Assembly (NCBI GenBank): GCA_964589725.1
Contig: CAZPUJ010000577.1
Span: 1-6,386, forward strand
Source of the DNA: CAYSHJ01 sp964589725
Lineage (GTDB): Bacteria > Planctomycetota > Planctomycetia > Planctomycetales > Planctomycetaceae
Length of the DNA: 6,386 bases
Reading direction: 5' to 3'
Part shown: piece by piece, positions 1 through 6,229 of the stretch
Layout of the letters: each line of letters opens with the position of its first letter
How positions within the stretch are numbered: the first letter of the stretch is position 1
Position numbers and translations under genes: made by a program
The notes under the pieces: model-generated
The model's input: only the letters and a program-made list of their open reading frames with translations
Told to the model about the DNA's origin: nothing
The model's database searches: none

Positions 1-738
1 GTCGCCGTCACCACCTCGGATGATGTCCTGACCGGCGCCCCCCTGGACGCTGTCATTACCATCCCCACCGATGATCGTGTCCTCGCCGTCGTCGGCGTTG
101 ATCCGATCATTCCCGTCACCGCCGCTGATGAGGTCGTTCCCCATACCAGCCGTGATCGTGTCGTCACCGTCGCCGCCACTGATCGTGTTGTTGCCGTCGC
201 CGGCGTTGATCACATCGTTGCCATGATCGCCGAGGATGCGGTCGTCGCCGGCGTTGCCGCCGATCGAGTCGTCATTGCGACCGCCATCCAGCGTGTCGTT
301 TCCGACGCCACCAAGCAGCGCGTCCTTTCCGACGCCTCCCAGGATCGAGTCGTCGCCGACCATGCCGTTGAGGTCGTCGTCGCCACTGCCGCCCGAAAGC
401 GTGTCATTGCCGATGTCACCCTTGAGTGTGTCGTTGCCGAAACCGCCGAGGACGCTGTCATCCCCTTGCTGTCCATTGAGCGAGTCGGCTCCGTCGCCGC
501 CATTGAGCAAATCATTACCCAGGCTGCCTCCCAGCGAGTCTTGGCCCAAGCCGCCGATCATCGTGTCGTTGCCGGCGAGACCGCACAACGAATCGTTGCC
601 GTCGCCGCCGTTGAGCGTGTCGTCGCCCAGTGAGCCGAATATCGTGTCATTGCCGATGTCGCCGTTGAGCCCCAATCGCACACCACCGATGCTGGCTCCG
701 GTCGCGTCCAACAAGTCGTTCCCGTCTCCGCCATTGAG
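1..738 (-). repeat. RTX array 4 (longest, continues past the left edge)
   Basis: Residues about 1597-1842, roughly 27 nonapeptides by length, dominated by GGDGNDSL-type units. It includes the only cysteine of the mature region (Cys1648, in NDSLCGLAGND) and a degenerate unit GGRNDDSIGG near 1748. The array is still in register at the window edge, so the protein continues beyond it. Confidence 0.93.
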
Positions 739-3700
739 GCTCAACACCAGGGGACGTACCTGATCGATCGTCCCGACGCTCAGCGTATCGTTCCCCCGGA
801 GTCCGTTGACGACCACGTTGGCAACCACGCTTTGGCGTGAAATCGTCAAGGTGGCTCCGCCGAATGCCGCCGTCAGGCTTCCGGCACTTTGTCCAATGTC
901 GATGGCGTCGGGGCTGCTGGTGCCGATGACGGATGCGGTGTCGAGACCGCTGGCGGAAACGATCGTGTCGTTCCCGTTCGGCGCGCCGTTCCACAGATAG
1001 ATGTCGTTGTCGAGACCACCATTCAGCAAGTCGGCGCCGCCTTGGCCATCGAGCGTGTCGTTGCCGTTGCCGCCCAGCAGCGTGTCCATTCCCGCCCCGC
1101 CCAGGACCAGATCGTCCCCCGTGTTTCCGAAGAGTGAATCATTGCCACCCTGTCCATTGATCGTGTCGTTCCCGGTGGCGCCGATGACCGTATCATTCCC
1201 TTCACCGCCCAGATGCGTATCGCCTTGATCGAGCGTGTCCGCGACCGCGATGATCGTCACGGCGGACGCCGAGACGCCGAGGTCATACATCTGTGCGAGG
1301 TCCTGTGCCCCCGTCACGCGAATGAAATACTTTCCCGCCGCCAGCGACGTCAGGGTCAAGGATTCCGTCAGCCCAAAACCGACGGCGTTCTGAGTATTCA
1401 GCACCGTCTTGCCGTCGGCCGCGAGCAATTCGAAGGCCAAGTCCGACTGAGCGCGTGCATTGAATGGCGCGAAGATCGCTGGAGCCGGTGCAAGCGGCTG
1501 GACCCCGGACAGATACTTCGACCCTGTCGGGTTGACGTTAATCGACACGTCGGAAGTCACTGTCAAAGAGAACTCGTAGAAATCGGTATCGCTGTCGTCG
1601 TCGATGCTGACACCGTTCATTTGGAATTGGGTTGAGTTGGAGCTCGGTGTGGGGGCGAAAATTCCCAGCACGTTGGCGCCGGACGACGCATCGTTTCCAC
1701 TATCCTTTTCATTGCGGTCGCCGTATCCGCGATTGGTGGCCAGAATGTCATCCTCCTGAGGCCCATCGAATGTTGGATTCGCCGTCACGAATGGTTCCAT
1801 CAGCTTCGTTTGAGTTACTGGCAACACATGCCGCAGACCGAGGCCGTGTCCATGTTCGTGTGCCAACACGTATCTGAGAAACCGCGAATTATTTGCTAGG
1901 TTGAGGAAAAAGTTGTCGTTGGTATCGAGAACCATATCCCCGATATCGGGGAATGCGTTGAATGCGAGCACGCCGCCGTTGCCGTCAAGGTCCGTACCAC
2001 CGATTCGGACGTCGGGACGTGTCCCCAAAATCCCAGGTGTCAGCCCCGTTGCCGGGTTTCCACTGGGATCATCATCCATTTGGGCGCCGTCGTCGTTCGG
2101 TTCATACACATAGCTCAATCCAGAGAAGCTGGCGTATCGATCAAAGACCGACTCAATTAAGGCAAACCACGTCCGGTTGGTCACGTCGGGGCCAGTCGCC
2201 GTTTCATTGTAAATGATGTCCAGACTGGTAATCACATCGCTCGGACCAAAATTTCCGGCGAGGTCGGGAACCAATGTTCCATCGGGAACGATTCCCCAAG
2301 TCAGGACCGTGGCGTCTCCTTGAATCAATCCGCCGCCATCCGTCGCGGTTGTTGTCCAACGGAAATTCTCATCAGTGATCGGATGCAAGAACGGCCCGCC
2401 GCCGTCGTCATTGGCAATGGTGCCAATCCCTTGAGAATCTAGGACGGTGGCGTTCGTCGCAGCGCTCAAATTCACGAAGAATCGTTCGTCGTCCTCGCTT
2501 TCCGTGTCTCCCAGCAGACTGACATTGATCGTTACGCTGGTGGCTCCCGGAAGAATGACCACTCGACCCGTGGTCGCCACATAGTCTTGAGTGATCGCGA
2601 ACACGGAGGGCGGCACAATGATCGTCACCGCGTCCGCGATGGCATTGGCATCATCATCCGTCATGTTGAAATCGACGAAGACGGCCGCGGTACTCGCGAC
2701 CGATAGATTCACCGTGAATTGCAGCGTGGTCGTCCCCGAATCTCCCTCCGGCACGCCGACGTCCATCACGCTGACTCCGACATCATCGTCACTGATCGTT
2801 GCGGTCGCTTCGGCCACTTCAATCAGCGTGTTGGAAACGGGCGAGAGACGGAGGGTGAAAAACTCCGAGGGCTCACCAAGTTCATCGCCGTTGACTTCCA
2901 CACTCACCGTTTTCTGGGTTTCGCCGGCGGAAAAAATGAGTTGCCCGGAAGCCAGAACGTAATCCTGGCCCGCAATGGCGGTCCCGTCCACGGTTTGATA
3001 ATTCAGGACGACGAACGCGAAATTGGTTTCCGCCAGTGTGATATTGAATGTCACCAGTGACGTTCCAAAATCCCCTTCAACGATCGTGACATCGTCGATC
3101 ACGGGCCTGGCGGCGAGACTTTCCAACACATCCTGGCCATCACCTCCGTTGAGACTGTCCCTACCGCCGGTGACATTGTCCGCACCACCGCCGCCGACCA
3201 GCGTGTCGTCGCCTCCCTGACCTTGAATCCGATCATGGCCGGAGCCTCCGAGCAATGAATCATGTCCGGAGCCACCCAGGATCGTGTCATGACCATCGTT
3301 CCCGATCACCGTATCGTTACCGTTCCCCGCATTGAGCGCGTCGCCCACCGTGTCCAACGCGCTGACCGTCATAACCACGGGGGCGGCGTTACTGGGCGCG
3401 CCCAGATTGTCGAGAATCGTGTAGAAGTAGGTGTCCGTGCCGGTAAATCCTGCGTTCGGGGTGTAACGAATGCGTCCCTCGGGCAGCGGAATCGCGGTGC
3501 CAAACGCGGGCTGCTGCGTGATTTGAAGCGACGAGTAAACAAGACTCCCGTCGCGGTCGAAATCATTGGCAACCACGTCGATGGCCACGTCCCGGCCCCC
3601 CGTGGCTTGGCCAACGTCGCCGACGGCCACCGGTTTCTGATTGAGATCCAACTGATCTGGCGTCCCGGTGGCAAATAAGGTGTGAGTCGTGTAGATCGCT

Positions 3701-5526
3701 GTTTCATCGGCGGCAAGACTGAAGGTGTTTCGAAATCCCAATGACACGTCGTAGGGCAAGTCAATGGACTGGTCGCCATTCAGATCGTTGCGGATTTGTC
3801 CGTCGAGAATCCCCCCCGCTTCCAGGAGGTTTTGCAGCGCTGGGTATTGGTCGATCGCAAAGCGATTCGTCGCGGGGATTGTTCCCCCCTTTGCCGTGAT
3901 GGCGACCAATGTCGTTGACGCGGAAGCACCACCACTGTCCGTCTCATACAGAAACTCGTCGCCGGCCGCGGAGACTGAGCGTCCACCACCATCAATCAGT
4001 GAACCATCAAATAGCAGATCGCCATCGAAGTAGCGTGCCAGTTCAAATTCTGACCTGAGCCCCCCCGTGTTCGTGATGCGATACGTCTGCGTCAGCAAGG
4101 ATCCGATTTGTTGCCCGCTCGTCTTGTCAAACATCGGTTCCGCCAACTGCGTGAGGGCAAATTGCAACGTTTCCAGGTTAGTGACCACGTTAAAGGTGGA
4201 GTTGGCCTCGGCGGAGGTTCCGCGAATCGTGGAAGAGTTGGTCGCCAGGGTCTCCAAGGACGTTCGCGATCCAGTGTCTGGGCTCGAACGGAAGCGGAAA
4301 TAGAGATCGGACTCAAACGTCGACGTGCTCACACCGGTGGCCCCCAACGGGTCAAAAACTGCGCCGGCGATGGTGGAATTCGGGAAGTTTCCCACCCCGA
4401 ACGCCCCAGTCGCGGTGACCTCCACCGAAAGACTGCCATCACCCGTCCCGGTTCCGATTGTGTGAAATCCGCTGCCGATGTCAGTTCCCAGCGTACTGTC
4501 AACGGCATCGGGCAACGGATCTGGTACAGGAATGGTCGGTGCCGGAGTCGCCGGGGCCGGCACCGGATCATCACCCGGAATGTCCAGCGCACTTTGAATC
4601 AAATCGTCACCCGCTCCGCCGTCCGCCCGGTCGGCTCCGGTGACACCGATCAGCGTGTCGTTGCCGGCTTGGCCGAGGAGTGTGTCGTCGCCAGCATCAC
4701 CCAACATCAGATCATGGAGGTCGCCGCCGAGCATCAAGTCGTTGCCGTCGTCGCCGTGGAGCGTGTCGATACCGCCGTCGCCATTGAGTGTGTCGTTCCC
4801 GTCATCGCCATTCAGCGAGTCTTGGCCATTTCCCGCGAAGACGCTGTCGTTGCCGACGCCGCCGGAGACTGTGTCGTCACCGTCACCGGAGTCGATCGTG
4901 TCGTTGCCTGCGTCACCAGTCACCGAGTCCTGACCATCTCCGGAGCGCACGCTGTCGTTGCCGGTCCCCGCCACGATTGAGTCATTGCCGTTGCCGCCGA
5001 CGAGCGTGTCGTTGCCGCCCTTCCCCAGAATCGTGTCGGCGCCGTGACCGCCAACTAAGCTGTCCGCGAAATCCTGACTGCCCGTAATCAAGTCGTTCCC
5101 ATTTCCTGCATCGACCTCAATTTGAGCCAGCGATGTAAATGCGGCGGCCGTCACTCCGCTCAGGTCAATCGAGTTTCCATCGTCACCGCCGTCGATCACG
5201 ATTAACTGGACGTCTTGCGCGGGGAGGGCTCCAACGCCGTTGACGGGTGTGACCACACCCTCCGGGCTGATGGAGTCGACACGCACCAGACCGTTCATGC
5301 TTCCCACACGAACGCTGTCGCTGCTATCCAATTGGAGGTTTAGTTCACCGGTCAATTCCACATACAAGACCGACACCGACAGCATTGACCTCGCTTCCAA
5401 AACCTCCGCCGGTTGACTCACCACGGCCTGCCGAAGCCGTTTGGAAATAGCCTTTGTGTCTGCATGCGTCTCGTGACGATGACCGCAAAGTTTCGCTAGT
5501 TTCTGCAGCCAATTTGCGCGCAACAT
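1..5526 (-). CDS. Giant RTX-repeat protein with embedded matrixin-like (M10/metzincin) protease domain, C-terminus off the left edge
   Basis: One open frame of 1842 codons without a stop; an in-frame TGA at 5545-5547 bounds it upstream, and the ATG follows a strong GGAGGAGG. Domains by residue: LEPR-XLL-like motif LEARSMLS (43-50); RTX array 1 (about 142-309); Pro/Ala hinge (about 316-341); uncharacterised region (about 343-625); cadherin/Big_9-like domain (about 630-722); RTX array 2 (730-802); Calx-beta 1 (about 806-914) and 2 (about 917-1041); zinc protease (about 1043-1262) with HEHGHGLGLRH at 1223-1233 and Met-turn Met1243; PPC-like domain (about 1300-1420); RTX array 3 (1435-1504); RTX array 4 (1597 to the edge). 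The expected role, inferred from families, is an extracellular calcium-stabilised protease or adhesin. No hydrophobic signal peptide and no cysteine-switch propeptide are visible. Only two cysteines occur (14 and 1648). Substrate and secretion route are unknown; no transporter is in the window. Confidence 0.95.
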   Translation of the reverse strand, partial: MLRANWLQKLAKLCGHRHETHADTKAISKRLRQAVVSQPAEVLEARSMLSVSVLYVELTGELNLQLDSSDSVRVGSMNGLVRVDSISPEGVVTPVNGVGALPAQDVQLIVIDGGDDGNSIDLSGVTAAAFTSLAQIEVDAGNGNDLITGSQDFADSLVGGHGADTILGKGGNDTLVGGNGNDSIVAGTGNDSVRSGDGQDSVTGDAGNDTIDSGDGDDTVSGGVGNDSVFAGNGQDSLNGDDGNDTLNGDGGIDTLHGDDGNDLMLGGDLHDLMLGDAGDDTLLGQAGNDTLIGVTGADRADGGAGDDLIQSALDIPGDDPVPAPATPAPTIPVPDPLPDAVDSTLGTDIGSGFHTIGTGTGDGSLSVEVTATGAFGVGNFPNSTIAGAVFDPLGATGVSTSTFESDLYFRFRSSPDTGSRTSLETLATNSSTIRGTSAEANSTFNVVTNLETLQFALTQLAEPMFDKTSGQQIGSLLTQTYRITNTGGLRSEFELARYFDGDLLFDGSLIDGGGRSVSAAGDEFLYETDSGGASASTTLVAITAKGGTIPATNRFAIDQYPALQNLLEAGGILDGQIRNDLNGDQSIDLPYDVSLGFRNTFSLAADETAIYTTHTLFATGTPDQLDLNQKPVAVGDVGQATGGRDVAIDVVANDFDRDGSLVYSSLQITQQPAFGTAIPLPEGRIRYTPNAGFTGTDTYFYTILDNLGAPSNAAPVVMTVSALDTVGDALNAGNGNDTVIGNDGHDTILGGSGHDSLLGGSGHDRIQGQGGDDTLVGGGGADNVTGGRDSLNGGDGQDVLESLAARPVIDDVTIVEGDFGTSLVTFNITLAETNFAFVVLNYQTVDGTAIAGQDYVLASGQLIFSAGETQKTVSVEVNGDELGEPSEFFTLRLSPVSNTLIEVAEATATISDDDVGVSVMDVGVPEGDSGTTTLQFTVNLSVASTAAVFVDFNMTDDDANAIADAVTIIVPPSVFAITQDYVATTGRVVILPGATSVTINVSLLGDTESEDDERFFVNLSAATNATVLDSQGIGTIANDDGGGPFLHPITDENFRWTTTATDGGGLIQGDATVLTWGIVPDGTLVPDLAGNFGPSDVITSLDIIYNETATGPDVTNRTWFALIESVFDRYASFSGLSYVYEPNDDGAQMDDDPSGNPATGLTPGILGTRPDVRIGGTDLDGNGGVLAFNAFPDIGDMVLDTNDNFFLNLANNSRFLRYVLAHEHGHGLGLRHVLPVTQTKLMEPFVTANPTFDGPQEDDILATNRGYGDRNEKDSGNDASSGANVLGIFAPTPSSNSTQFQMNGVSIDDDSDTDFYEFSLTVTSDVSINVNPTGSKYLSGVQPLAPAPAIFAPFNARAQSDLAFELLAADGKTVLNTQNAVGFGLTESLTLTSLAAGKYFIRVTGAQDLAQMYDLGVSASAVTIIAVADTLDQGDTHLGGEGNDTVIGATGNDTINGQGGNDSLFGNTGDDLVLGGAGMDTLLGGNGNDTLDGQGGADLLNGGLDNDIYLWNGAPNGNDTIVSASGLDTASVIGTSSPDAIDIGQSAGSLTAAFGGATLTISRQSVVANVVVNGLRGNDTLSVGTIDQVRPLVLSLNGGDGNDLLDATGASIGGVRLGLNGDIGNDTIFGSLGDDTLNGGDGNDSLCGLAGNDTMIGGLGQDSLGGSLGNDLLNGGDGADSLNGQQGDDSVLGGFGNDTLKGDIGNDTLSGGSGDDDLNGMVGDDSILGGVGKDALLGGVGNDTLDGGRNDDSIGGNAGDDRILGDHGNDVINAGDGNNTISGGDGDDTITAGMGNDLISGGDGNDRINADDGEDTIIGGDGNDSVQGGAGQDIIRGGDGD
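1015..1224 (-). repeat. RTX array 3
   Basis: Residues about 1435-1504, about seven or eight nonapeptides such as GGEGNDTVIGATGNDTI, directly after the PPC-like domain. It ends in LDNDIYLWNGAP, the 'D-x-Y' form often seen at the end of an RTX block. A non-repeat spacer of about 90 residues follows before array 4. Confidence 0.92.
1267..1629 (-). other. PPC-like (bacterial pre-peptidase C-terminal) beta domain inside the large CDS
   Basis: Residues about 1300-1420. DDDSDTDFYEFSLTVTSDVS begins the domain with the typical 'D-x-D-x-Y-x-F' entry of PPC modules, and SLAAGKYFIRVTG carries the usual 'L-x-x-G-x-Y-x-I-x-V' ending. PPC domains commonly follow secreted proteases, which is the order found here. 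The function is probably structural or substrate-proximal; this is family knowledge, not something the sequence proves. Confidence 0.75.
1741..2400 (-). other. Matrixin-like zinc metalloprotease domain inside the large CDS
   Basis: Residues about 1043-1262. The signature HExxHxxGxxH is complete as HEHGHGLGLRH (His1223, Glu1224, His1227, His1233), followed ten residues after the third histidine by Met1243 in KLMEPF, the metzincin Met-turn. Upstream features typical of the fold are FRWTTTATDGG near 1055, a helix segment WFALIESVFDRYASFSGL (about 1120-1137), and DVRIGG (1172-1177) followed by GGVLAFNAFP (1184-1193), matching the edge strand ahead of the active-site helix. After the Met-turn, PQEDDILATNRGYGD resembles the end of bacterial M10 domains. 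All zinc ligands and the catalytic Glu are intact, so activity is plausible. No PRCGxPD cysteine switch is seen; control, if any, would have to come from calcium folding or processing. Confidence 0.88.
2404..3111 (-). other. Two tandem Calx-beta domains inside the large CDS
   Basis: The first (residues about 806-914) shows the order VIDDVTIVEGDFGTS, VVLNYQTVDGTAIAGQDY, ATISDDD. The second (about 917-1041) shows VGVPEGDSGTTT, FVDFNMTDDD, ITQDYVATTG, GIGTIANDD. Both have the 'xVxEGDsG', 'V-x-Y-x-T-x-D-G-T-A-x-x-G-x-D-Y' and 'I-x-D-D' signatures of Calx-beta, a calcium-binding immunoglobulin-like fold frequent in bacterial surface adhesins. The second has an insertion (about residues 954-977) between FNMT and ITQDY where the first has only DGTAIAG. 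Confidence 0.85.
3121..3339 (-). repeat. RTX array 2
   Basis: Residues about 730-802, about eight nonapeptides, including LGGSGHDSLLGGSGHD, in which His replaces the usual Asn/Asp before the conserved Asp in consecutive units. It sits between the cadherin-like and Calx-beta domains. The last units contract (VTGGRDSLNGGDGQD). Confidence 0.92.
3361..3639 (-). other. Cadherin/Ig-like (Big_9-like) domain inside the large CDS
   Basis: Residues about 630-722. It opens QKPVAVGDVGQATGGRDVAI, continues DVVANDFDRDGSL and ITQQPAFGTA, and closes RIRYTPNAGFTGTDTYFYTI. This order is characteristic of the bacterial cadherin-like/Big_9 module of long surface and secreted proteins. It probably acts as a rigid spacer between the uncharacterised N-terminal region and RTX array 2. 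Confidence 0.85.
3652..4500 (-). other. Uncharacterised region of about 280 residues inside the large CDS
   Basis: Residues about 343-625, between a Pro/Ala hinge (about 316-341) and the cadherin-like domain. It contains SDLYFRFRSSPDTG, TYRITNTGGLRSEFELARYF, DGDLLFDGSLIDGGG and an Asp-rich loop DLNGDQSIDLPYDV resembling an EF-hand or dockerin-type calcium loop. I do not recognise a named family. Alternating hydrophobic residues and many Asp/Gly turns suggest an all-beta, possibly calcium-binding, ectodomain. Confidence 0.5.
4600..5103 (-). repeat. RTX array 1 (27-nt / 9-residue calcium-binding repeats)
   Basis: Residues about 142-309, roughly 18 nonapeptide units by length, for example GGNGNDSIVAGTGNDSV. 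The GGxGxDxxx pattern is well kept except around 263-278 (LGGDLHDLMLGDAGDD), where one half-site is degenerate. The DNA is a 27-nt imperfect tandem repeat, which explains the long Val-, Ser/Pro- and Arg-rich open frames on the opposite strand. Confidence 0.93.
5377..5439 (-). other. LEPR-XLL-like N-terminal export/anchor motif in the large CDS
   Basis: Residues 30-50, ending LEARSMLS, preceded by a basic N-terminus (KAISKRLRQ). Long planctomycete extracellular proteins often carry an N-terminal LEPR-x-LL-S segment in place of a clear signal peptide. Here Pro is Ala and the first Leu of LL is Met. Its position about 45 residues from the Met supports the chosen start. The exact function of the motif is not settled. 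Confidence 0.7.
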
Positions 5527-5530
5527 GACC

Positions 5531-5538
5531 CCTCCTCC
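5531..5538 (-). promoter_or_regulatory. Strong Shine-Dalgarno for the large RTX protease gene
   Basis: GGAGGAGG on the minus strand. The distal GGAGG lies 7 nt and the proximal one 4 nt from the ATG at 5526-5524. With the in-frame TGA at 5545-5547 this fixes the start. I could not support a -35/-10 pair upstream. Confidence 0.8.
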
Positions 5539-5563
5539 GTGTGTTCAGCAGCCGCCTGCCAGG

Positions 5564-5833
5564 CGTTACATTCGTCACAATCGGACGAACCCGTTTGTCC
5601 GTCACAGTCCGCAAAGAAGGATCGGACGGAATCTTCGGCAAAATCGACAAATCCGTATCAGGCGGTAAGACCGTTACAACCGTTAATCTCAGCCCCCGCG
5701 TCAAATGTGTTACGACGCGAACGACCGTTGCATCCGGCAGACTCACCGCAATTTGCGGGACCGGGACGATCAGTATGAGCGGTCCTTCCGGCACGACCAG
5801 CAAAACCGGAAAAGCTTTGCCAACCCGCAAAGT
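5564..5833. repeat. Degenerate 9-nt periodic array in the leader/promoter region
   Basis: Cutting the plus strand every 9 nt from 5564 gives 30 units with consensus about CGKYAMRAY (examples: cgttacaac, cgtcacaat, cggtaagac, cggcacgac). C is at position 1 in 25 of 30, G at position 2 in 21, A at position 5 in 20. In one plus frame this reads as an Arg-x-x tripeptide repeat, but with TAA at 5666-5668 and 5684-5686 and no good start or ribosome site, so it is not called as a gene. It could be a decayed repeat-coding gene, a protein-binding array, or a structured leader. It ends about 30 bp before the start of the large gene. I recognise no named family. Confidence 0.6.
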
Positions 5834-5894
5834 TTGACAGCATCGTTCGCAAGGCGCGATTCAGCCGGGTGTAGAGCAGAAATTCCCGAATCAT

Positions 5895-5968
5895 GTAGCC
5901 CTGGCCCTTATGGCCTGGATGCTTCGGGTCAAAGGCGGAATCAACCGAGCCACAAGGGCTCGGGCTAC
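5895..5968. repeat. REP-like double palindrome
   Basis: Two 24-nt arms (5895-5918 and 5945-5968) are inverted copies with 19 of 24 matches, both beginning outward with GTAGCCC and separated by 26 nt. The right arm contains its own hairpin (ccgagcc, 5-nt loop, ggctcgg), and the left arm a similar one with one mismatch. This nested layout fits dispersed REP-type elements in intergenic DNA. Mobility or function cannot be judged from one copy. Confidence 0.65.
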
Positions 5969-6006
5969 CGTGCGCCTTAGAGGAATTGCTGTTATGCGAA
6001 TGGCCG

Positions 6007-6051
6007 AAAAAAACGCAACGCCCGGCTGACGGAGGCCAACCGGACGTTGCG
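6007..6051 (-). terminator. Intrinsic terminator of the upstream RTX gene
   Basis: The inverted repeat 6014-6025 / 6040-6051 (12 bp, 14-nt loop) is followed on the minus strand by seven T (6007-6013). The single non-Watson-Crick pair is a G-U wobble in the minus-strand RNA but an A-C mismatch in the plus-strand RNA, so strand polarity is clear. It lies about 180 nt past the TAA at 6230 and separates that transcript from the large gene, which therefore should have its own promoter between about 5540 and 6006. Confidence 0.82.
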
Positions 6052-6061
6052 GAAGGAAGGT

Positions 6062-6107
6062 CGTACGGTCGTCAGAAAGTCTTGGCAGGCGTGATGACGG
6101 CCGTACG
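6062..6107. repeat. Long inverted repeat (13-bp stem, 20-nt loop)
   Basis: Arms 6062-6074 and 6095-6107 are built on CGTACGG. One position is G-U in plus-strand RNA and A-C in minus-strand RNA. There is no T-run beside it, so it is not itself an intrinsic terminator. It may be a protein-binding palindrome or a 3' UTR structure stacked in front of the terminator at 6007-6051. Confidence 0.6.
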
Positions 6108-6151
6108 GCACACGGAAGTCTGATTGATTTTCGAAAACCCCCTCACCCTGA

Positions 6152-6178
6152 CCCTCTCCCCCGATGCGGGGGAGAGGG
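6152..6178. repeat. GC-rich perfect palindrome, dispersed-repeat type
   Basis: A 12-bp perfect stem (6152-6163 / 6167-6178) with a 3-nt loop, flanked on the left by the pyrimidine run CCCCCTCACCCTGA. The combination 'CCCTCACCC...CCCTCTCCCC(loop)GGGGAGAGGG' is a repeat type I know from intergenic DNA of several bacterial phyla. It lies about 50 nt after the stop of the upstream RTX gene and could assist 3'-end formation or protection. Confidence 0.6.
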
Positions 6179-6193
6179 AACCAGAAAGACGAA

Positions 6194-6214
6194 AATCCGC
6201 AATCCGAAATCCCC
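6194..6214. repeat. Three 7-nt tandem units (AATCCGC / AATCCGA / AATCCCC)
   Basis: Three consecutive heptamers, the last degenerate, lie just after the upstream stop codon. Short ATCCGCA-type tandem heptads occur in intergenic DNA next to palindromic repeats. There is no evidence of function. Confidence 0.45.
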
Positions 6215-6229
6215 ACTCTGCAGTCCTGT

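Noticed and set aside
223..763. Long plus-strand frames (Val-rich 136 residues, Ser/Pro-rich 175 residues) opposite RTX array 4
   Set aside because: They are antisense shadows of the 27-nt RTX repeat; the minus frame has a complete domain logic and the plus frames only mirror its codon pattern.
4108..4980. 290-codon plus-strand frame
   Set aside because: It lies opposite RTX array 1 and the uncharacterised region of the real gene; it has no recognisable domain, and its Val/Ala-rich half is the repeat mirror.
5699..5704. TTGACG on the minus strand as a -35 box
   Set aside because: No acceptable -10 hexamer follows at 16-18 nt, so a promoter call is not supported.
5345..5830. 161-codon minus-strand frame overlapping the start of the large gene
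   Set aside because: It overlaps the well-supported CDS in another frame, starts at a non-ATG codon, and its hydrophobic triplet pattern is produced by the 9-nt array.
5564..5833. CRISPR array
   Set aside because: The units are 9 nt, contiguous and degenerate, with no spacer/repeat alternation.
5541..5837. 98-codon plus-strand frame rich in Val-Thr triplets
   Set aside because: It is fully explained by the 9-nt periodicity, with a GTG start, no ribosome site and no family resemblance.
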